A stretch of 54,491 nt of DNA from Tannerella sp. (GTDB lineage Bacteria; Bacteroidota; Bacteroidia; Bacteroidales; Tannerellaceae), in assembly GCA_031272455.1 (NCBI GenBank), contig JAISTS010000068.1:1-54491 (forward strand), read 5' to 3'. The translations under genes and the position numbers were made by a program. Positions 50,201 to 54,491 of this stretch are shown piece after piece. The notes below the pieces were generated by a model. The model did no database searches, was not told the origin of the DNA, and saw only the letters and a list, made by a program, of their open reading frames with translations. Position 1 is the first letter of the stretch, and each line of letters opens with the position of its first letter.

Positions 50201-50262
50201 ATCAGCAATGGACTTATCCCATCCCGACAACCGTTCTGTTCGGATTAAATATTTCATTTTAA
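47218..50262 (+). CDS. SusC/RagA-family TonB-dependent outer membrane transporter
   Basis: SGTVVDENGETLIGVNVVVVGTTQGTVTDIDGNF; EEVVVTGYG; IRGIGSANSGTEPLFVIDGIPI; YGARAANGVIVISTKKGK. Confidence 0.97.
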   Translation: MIKNGLCKWISRIFICLTITMLWGGAFAQTTSRISGTVVDENGETLIGVNVVVVGTTQGTVTDIDGNFSLQAAEGATLRISMVGFKTLDVKARTGGMRIILSEDTELLEEVVVTGYGVTKKAAFTGSAQVIGNDVVTKRIDANVLKSLEGAVTGVQVNNGTGQPGAFASTTIRGIGSANSGTEPLFVIDGIPIFTDKVGGWTDMEVSPMANINPNDIESITVLKDATATAIYGARAANGVIVISTKKGKAGKTRFNFSAKYGKTFIAHVQPGYRMVGLDKYKEIWTEGYINSGDAETREEAYALLKENALNWYDTDIDAVPSVDWLELAMQTGRVQEYNIDLQGGGENERHYVSLGYFENQGSLIGSGMKRYTGRLNLEGESGRIGYGISINAGFSDIDNIPNNSSYTHPIVMVYDSRPFEQPILPDGTYGMYQIGSYNLVALYDKEKGDIKNQKSTSAVINPFFTYRIGKDFLWKTNAGLSIFDLNEFYYYGPYSPEYGQNGMNGEKVLNRSTIYNITNTLSYNHTFNSVHTLNAMLGQEAQRSSLTGVKAEATNYPSDAVIELVNASTPKNAESTSRASTLASFFFNGEYDYSSKYYFSTSFRYDASSRFGTNNRWAPFWSVGGKYRISQEEAFQSTKSWLSDLTVRASYGTVGNQDIFSSYYPYLGLYKFGYPYNSNPGARPTQIYSPDLKWETVKKFDVGLNAVLFDRLSLEFDFYNQRTTDMIFEVPLSLTTGYSNVLQNIGEMENQGIEFMVNLAAVKTKDFSWDIRLNGTANRNKIVALATDKPIEGTWYIRKVGLPYNTFYLQKFAGVDTETGQALFYVDETCTTTTTSINEAKQQNVGSADPKFYGGIGTSFAYKGFDLSLDGSFSLGGHVFNSGARYDLMAGHYELGPVAEYVYEHRWKQPGDVTDIPKFIAGGNSDFGKRHSRFVYSSSHFRMKAVNFGYTIPKSLSKALTIDNLRVFLTADNLFIITAKDFQGFDPQATSDGYQQWTYPIPTTVLFGLNISF
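47285..47293 (+). repeat. Poly-G tract (G9) inside susC signal-peptide coding region
   Basis: ...TTATGGGGGGGGGCATTCGCC... Confidence 0.9.
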
Positions 50263-50306
50263 CACTTTAAGATATGAAACGTATAATAAATAAAACAGTA
50301 TCCGAT

Positions 50307-51701
50307 ATGAAAAAAATATATATCCTCTTAATCGCTCTGACAGGATTGACATTCGCCGCTTGCGACGACTTCCTGACCGAGCTGCCGACCGACTCTGTCG
50401 CCGACGACGTGGCGTTCAACGCGGCAACAGACTACTCGAACAACCTCAACGGTTTGTACAATGCCTTTGGCTCCTATGCGTTCTACGGACGTAATATCGT
50501 CTGCCTCGGCGATGCCGCCAGCGATGTCGCCTATCACGACAACAAATCCGGTAACTTTCAGGTGATGTCGATGTGGCAAATCACCGACACCGAGTCGGAA
50601 ATGCGCTCTATGTGGGAATATGGCTACAAAGTTATCAACGGCGCCGCCAAAATCATCAAAGCCAGCCAGGAAGCCGATTTCCCCGAATCCGAAATGCTGA
50701 TTGTTTATAAGGCAGTAGCACAGGCGTATGGTCTCAAAGCCGCCGCCGCCTTCGCGCTGACGAATATGTTTGCCCTGCCCTACAGCGAATCGACAAAAAG
50801 CTCGCTCGGCATAGTAAATGTTGACGACCCGATTGAAGCATTTCAGGAAATCAGCCGTAATACGCTTGAGCAGAATTACGAAATGATACTCTCCGACATC
50901 GCCAAAGCAAAAGAATATTTTGCAAAACCCGATGTGGACAATCCGGGCTATGCCTACATCAATCCCGTAGCTCTCGACGCGCTCGAAGCCAAGGTCAAAC
51001 TCTATCGCAAAGACTATGCAGGCGCCATCACGGCAGCTACAGCAGCTATCAATGCACGCGGAGGCAGCCTTACGACTACTTCCGACGACTATGCGGCGAT
51101 GTATCTTAACAACACGATCAATTCGGAAGATATCTTTGTCGTCGTCAAATCGGCTACCGACAACCCCGGCGCCGCTTCGCTCGGCACTATGTATCCGTTC
51201 TACGGACTGCATATCGAAGATGCTGTGCTGGCTGAATATTCCGAAACCGACATACGTATCGACCTGCTCACGGCAACCGGCAATCACGGCAAATACGCAG
51301 GTACGAGCGAAGGCTCCGACGCTCACAATATCCCCGTGCTGCGACTGCCCGAACTCTATCTGACATTGGCAGAGTCTTATGCTTACCAGAGCAATTACAA
51401 GTCGGCGAAAGAAAATCTCGTTACGCTGCTCTCGGCACGCGATCCCGAATTTGACGCTTCGTCAGTGAAAGAAGATGCGTCTATCATACCGATAATCCAG
51501 AATGCACGCAAGCTCGAACTCGTGCAGGAAGGTCATCGCCTGTTCGACGCTCGCCGCTGGGGACTGAAAATCGACGTCGTACACGGACGGTACAAGAACT
51601 TCGACCCGTCGCTGTTCTGCTATCCTATCCCGCAATACGAGATCAACGCCGGATTCGGTGTCGAACAGACCGCAGGTTGGGAACAATACTTACCTAAATA
51701 A
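50307..51701 (+). CDS. SusD/RagB-family outer membrane lipoprotein
   Basis: MKKIYILLIALTGLTFAACDDFLTELPTDSV; NNLNGLYNAF; RKLELVQEGHRLFDARRWG. Confidence 0.95.
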   Translation: MKKIYILLIALTGLTFAACDDFLTELPTDSVADDVAFNAATDYSNNLNGLYNAFGSYAFYGRNIVCLGDAASDVAYHDNKSGNFQVMSMWQITDTESEMRSMWEYGYKVINGAAKIIKASQEADFPESEMLIVYKAVAQAYGLKAAAAFALTNMFALPYSESTKSSLGIVNVDDPIEAFQEISRNTLEQNYEMILSDIAKAKEYFAKPDVDNPGYAYINPVALDALEAKVKLYRKDYAGAITAATAAINARGGSLTTTSDDYAAMYLNNTINSEDIFVVVKSATDNPGAASLGTMYPFYGLHIEDAVLAEYSETDIRIDLLTATGNHGKYAGTSEGSDAHNIPVLRLPELYLTLAESYAYQSNYKSAKENLVTLLSARDPEFDASSVKEDASIIPIIQNARKLELVQEGHRLFDARRWGLKIDVVHGRYKNFDPSLFCYPIPQYEINAGFGVEQTAGWEQYLPK

Positions 51702-51712
51702 ATTCATTGTAA

Positions 51713-54304
51713 ATGAGACCAAACGTATCATCAAAAATCATCGCAGCGGCGGCAGGGCTTATTCTTGTCGCCGCTACCGCCGGCGCGCAGCCTAAACCCG
51801 TAGCTTTCGATACCGAGCTGTCGTACTATATGCCGAAAGAGTGGAAATACACCCTGAAGCAGGATGTCCCGACACCGAAAGCGGCGCTGGGCTTCGAGCT
51901 TGGCGAACAGCACGTCGAATGGCTGCAGGTCGTCGATTATATGAAGACGCTTGCCGCCGTATCGCCGCGTATCACCGTCAAGGAATACGGACGCACTTTC
52001 GAGCAGCGCCCGTTTATCTGCGTAACCATCACCTCGCCTAAGAACCAGCAGAATATCGACGCGCTTAAAACTGCGCACGCTTCGCTGGCTGACCCCGAAG
52101 CCTCGTCGAAGCTCGACCTCAAGACGCTGCCCGCCGTCGCTAACCTGATGTTCAGCATCCACGGCAACGAAGCATCGGGCGTGAACTCCTCCATCGGCTT
52201 TGTCTATTTCTTTGCAGCCGCCGAAGGTGCGGAAATCGACGAGCTGCTCGACAAAGTGATCATCAACGTCATCCCCGGTCAGAACCCCGACGGCATCACC
52301 CGCTTCGCGACATGGGCTAACAGCAACAAAAGCCGTCCCGACGTCTCCGACCCTATGACGCGCGAACTGAACGAGCCATGGCCCGGCGGACGTACCAACC
52401 ACTACTGGCACGATATGAACCGCGACTGGATACCCGTCCAAATGCCCGAAATGAAGTGCATAATGAAGATCTATCAGGAATGGATGCCCAATACCGTAGG
52501 CGATTTCCACGAGATGGGCAGCAGCACGACCTTCTTCCTCGAACCGTCCGACCCCGTTTGCTACTATCCCTTCATCCCCGAAGAGAACAAGCAACTGACG
52601 GCGCAGGTGTCGAACTACAATATGAAGGCTCTCGACCGCATAGGCTCGCTCTATCTCTCGAAAGATATGTTCGACAGCTACTACCTCGGCACGGGCGATG
52701 TCTATGGCGATGCGCTCGGCTCAATAGCTATGCTGTTTGAACAGGCTACCTCGCGCGGAAACATACAGAAGACCGACAACGGACTGCTCAAGTTCCCGTT
52801 CACCATACGCAACCAGATAACCTGCGCATTCGGCACCGTGAAGGCATCGTACGAGATGCGCGAGACGCTCAACGACTATATGCGCCGCTTCTGCAACGAC
52901 CGCTATAAAGAAGCAGGCGCCGTGCCCGAAAAAGCTTACGTATTCGACGGCAACGGCTCCGAAGCTATCAGTTTCCATTTCATCGAACTGCTTCAGGCTC
53001 ACGGCATCAGCGTATCGAAACTTGCAAAAAATATCACCCTCGACGGACACGAATATGCAAAAGAAAATGCCTATATCGTGCCCGTACAGCAACGCAACTC
53101 TATGATACTGCGCTCGCTGTTCGAGAGCACTAAGACGTTCAAAGACAGTCTGTTTTACGACGTTTCGACATGGAATATGGCAGAAGCGTTCAACCTCAAC
53201 TGTGCACCCGTAAAAACAGCCCTGAGCGGACTGACGGGCGAGGTCGTCGTCAAACCCGAATTTAAGAAAGGCGTCGTCAAAGGCGGACAGAGCGATTACG
53301 CCTACCTCTTCGACAATCGCGAATACTATGCGCCGCTGTTTGTCAAATCGCTGCAGGAAGCCGGACTGATGGTCAAGGCTTCGGGACGCGGAGCTAAATC
53401 AGCCGACGGCACAGTATCGTACGGACCGGGTATGTTTGTCCTGCCCGTCGCCAACCAGAAACTGAGCGCAAAGGATATCTACGACAAGGTAGTGAAACTG
53501 TCGGAAGAGACGGGCGTCAATGTGCAGTCGATACCCTACGGACAGATGACCGACTTCGACCTCGGACACGACGCGACGCTGACCCTCAAAGAGCCGAAAG
53601 TGGCGCTGCTGACCGGACAGGCATTGAGCACCGGCGAAGTTGGCTCGATATGGCTGCTGCTTAACTATCGCTTCCGTATGAAACCCACGCTCATCGACCC
53701 CGCGTCGATTATGCGTGCCAACCTCAACGAATACAATGTCATCATCATACCGTCGGGACGCGGAGTGCCTGTTACCGGCGCCGCCGGAACGAAACTCGCC
53801 GACTGGGTACGTGCCGGAGGAACGCTTATCGCTACAGGCGCTTCGTGGCGCGTAATAAATGACCTCAAGCTTGCCGAACTGAAAGAAAAGAAACTCTTTC
53901 ACGCCGACTCCGCCGTCTATGTCGCCTACAACCAACGCGCCGACCGCGCAGCGATGTACGACATCCCCGGCTCACATCTGCGAGTGCGTATCGACCCGAC
54001 ACACCCGCTCGCATGGGGATATACAAAATCGACTTTGCCCGTTGTGAAAGCCAATACGATAGCGTTCGAGATGCCAAAAGAAGCTAACCTCGCACCCATC
54101 GTGTATGACAAAAACCCGCAACTGTCGGGCTTCCTCCGCAAAGAACACAGCAAAGAACTCGAAGATACGCCCGCAGCATTGTGCGGTCGCGTCGGCAGCG
54201 GACATTTTATCTATTTCGCCGACGACCTCACCTTCCGCTCATACTGGTATGGCGGTGTACGTATGTTTATGAATGCTGTTTTCTTCGGACAAGTAATAAG
54301 ATAA
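51713..54304 (+). CDS. Secreted M14-family zinc carboxypeptidase-like protein with C-terminal GATase1-like domain
   Basis: Signal peptide; FSIHGNEASGVNSSIG (HxxE), DMNRDWIP, GDFHEMGSSTTFFLEP; C-terminal VALLTGQAL...YNVIIIPSGRG...LADWVRAGGTLIATG. Confidence 0.9.
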   Translation: MRPNVSSKIIAAAAGLILVAATAGAQPKPVAFDTELSYYMPKEWKYTLKQDVPTPKAALGFELGEQHVEWLQVVDYMKTLAAVSPRITVKEYGRTFEQRPFICVTITSPKNQQNIDALKTAHASLADPEASSKLDLKTLPAVANLMFSIHGNEASGVNSSIGFVYFFAAAEGAEIDELLDKVIINVIPGQNPDGITRFATWANSNKSRPDVSDPMTRELNEPWPGGRTNHYWHDMNRDWIPVQMPEMKCIMKIYQEWMPNTVGDFHEMGSSTTFFLEPSDPVCYYPFIPEENKQLTAQVSNYNMKALDRIGSLYLSKDMFDSYYLGTGDVYGDALGSIAMLFEQATSRGNIQKTDNGLLKFPFTIRNQITCAFGTVKASYEMRETLNDYMRRFCNDRYKEAGAVPEKAYVFDGNGSEAISFHFIELLQAHGISVSKLAKNITLDGHEYAKENAYIVPVQQRNSMILRSLFESTKTFKDSLFYDVSTWNMAEAFNLNCAPVKTALSGLTGEVVVKPEFKKGVVKGGQSDYAYLFDNREYYAPLFVKSLQEAGLMVKASGRGAKSADGTVSYGPGMFVLPVANQKLSAKDIYDKVVKLSEETGVNVQSIPYGQMTDFDLGHDATLTLKEPKVALLTGQALSTGEVGSIWLLLNYRFRMKPTLIDPASIMRANLNEYNVIIIPSGRGVPVTGAAGTKLADWVRAGGTLIATGASWRVINDLKLAELKEKKLFHADSAVYVAYNQRADRAAMYDIPGSHLRVRIDPTHPLAWGYTKSTLPVVKANTIAFEMPKEANLAPIVYDKNPQLSGFLRKEHSKELEDTPAALCGRVGSGHFIYFADDLTFRSYWYGGVRMFMNAVFFGQVIR

Positions 54305-54330
54305 GAACTTCATTTCTCTCACTTTTTTTA

Positions 54331-54372
54331 TGCGGCGGCGCAGTTCCATCCCTTTCTGCGTTGCCGCATTTT
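54331..54372 (+). terminator. Intrinsic terminator of the susC-susD-M14 operon
   Basis: TGCGGCGGCGCAG / CTGCGTTGCCGCA 13-bp stem (two G-U) plus TTTT. Confidence 0.8.
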
Positions 54373-54418
54373 AGGGCACCTCTAAAAATAAAAAGCACGA
54401 AAAAAAGTGTCATAATAT

Positions 54419-54449
54419 TTTGATAATCAGATGATTATTTGTATCTTTG
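54419..54449 (+). promoter_or_regulatory. Promoter TTTG-N19-TATCTTTG for the truncated final gene
   Basis: TTTG 54419-54422, TATCTTTG 54442-54449. Confidence 0.7.
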
Positions 54450-54473
54450 CAGATAATTTAAATCATCAAAAAT

Positions 54474-54491
54474 ATGTCAACGCAATATCGT
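54474..54491 (+). CDS. Start of a truncated CDS (MSTQYR...), product unknown
   Basis: ATG 25 bp after a consensus -7 box, open to the window end; only 6 codons visible. Confidence 0.45.

Noticed and set aside
50328-51326. 332-aa minus-strand ORF
   Set aside because: Antisense to susD; shadow ORF.
51731-52594. 287-aa minus-strand ORF
   Set aside because: Antisense to the M14 peptidase gene; shadow ORF.
1-54491. CRISPR array, prophage, transposon, or defence island
   Set aside because: No regularly spaced repeats, integrase/transposase ORFs, terminal inverted repeats or defence-type domains were recognised.

Overview
This 54.5 kb window is a chromosomal segment from a Bacteroidales-type genome, judged from RprXY, the SusC/SusD pair, the MurF-Alr fusion and TTTG/TAnnTTTG promoter elements. 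It is mostly housekeeping DNA. The minus-strand left part carries a partial ahcY, rprY-rprX, purL, and a DUF1599 / DoxX-like / tpiA / SPOR / folE cluster, then an M23+LysM protein. On the plus strand are GSCFA, a MurF-alanine racemase fusion, Sua5 and an S9 peptidase, then a convergent GH2 enzyme. A long division/cell-wall (dcw) cluster follows: rsmH-ftsL-ftsI-murE-mraY-murD-ftsW-murG-murC-ftsQ-ftsA-ftsZ, then yqeY and cstA. The right part has lpxH, a DUF59 protein, radC, efp, a coiled-coil lipoprotein, a LytTR/LytS pair, tRNA-Val(GAC), cysS, a thioesterase, a threonine aldolase, and a SusC-SusD-M14 peptidase locus. I see no CRISPR array, transposon, prophage or rRNA, and no clearly novel multigene defence-type system. 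The best candidates for a second look are: (1) a G9 tract in the SusC signal peptide that could phase-vary a putative peptide-uptake operon; (2) a promoter plus ~70-nt transcript plus terminator after cstA (candidate sRNA), preceded by two phased 16-bp palindromes that recur near 12.58 kb; (3) paired operator-like palindromes around the promoter of the truncated last gene; (4) an internally duplicated DUF1599 protein; (5) a DoxX-like membrane protein with an apparently cysteine-less thioredoxin-like tail.
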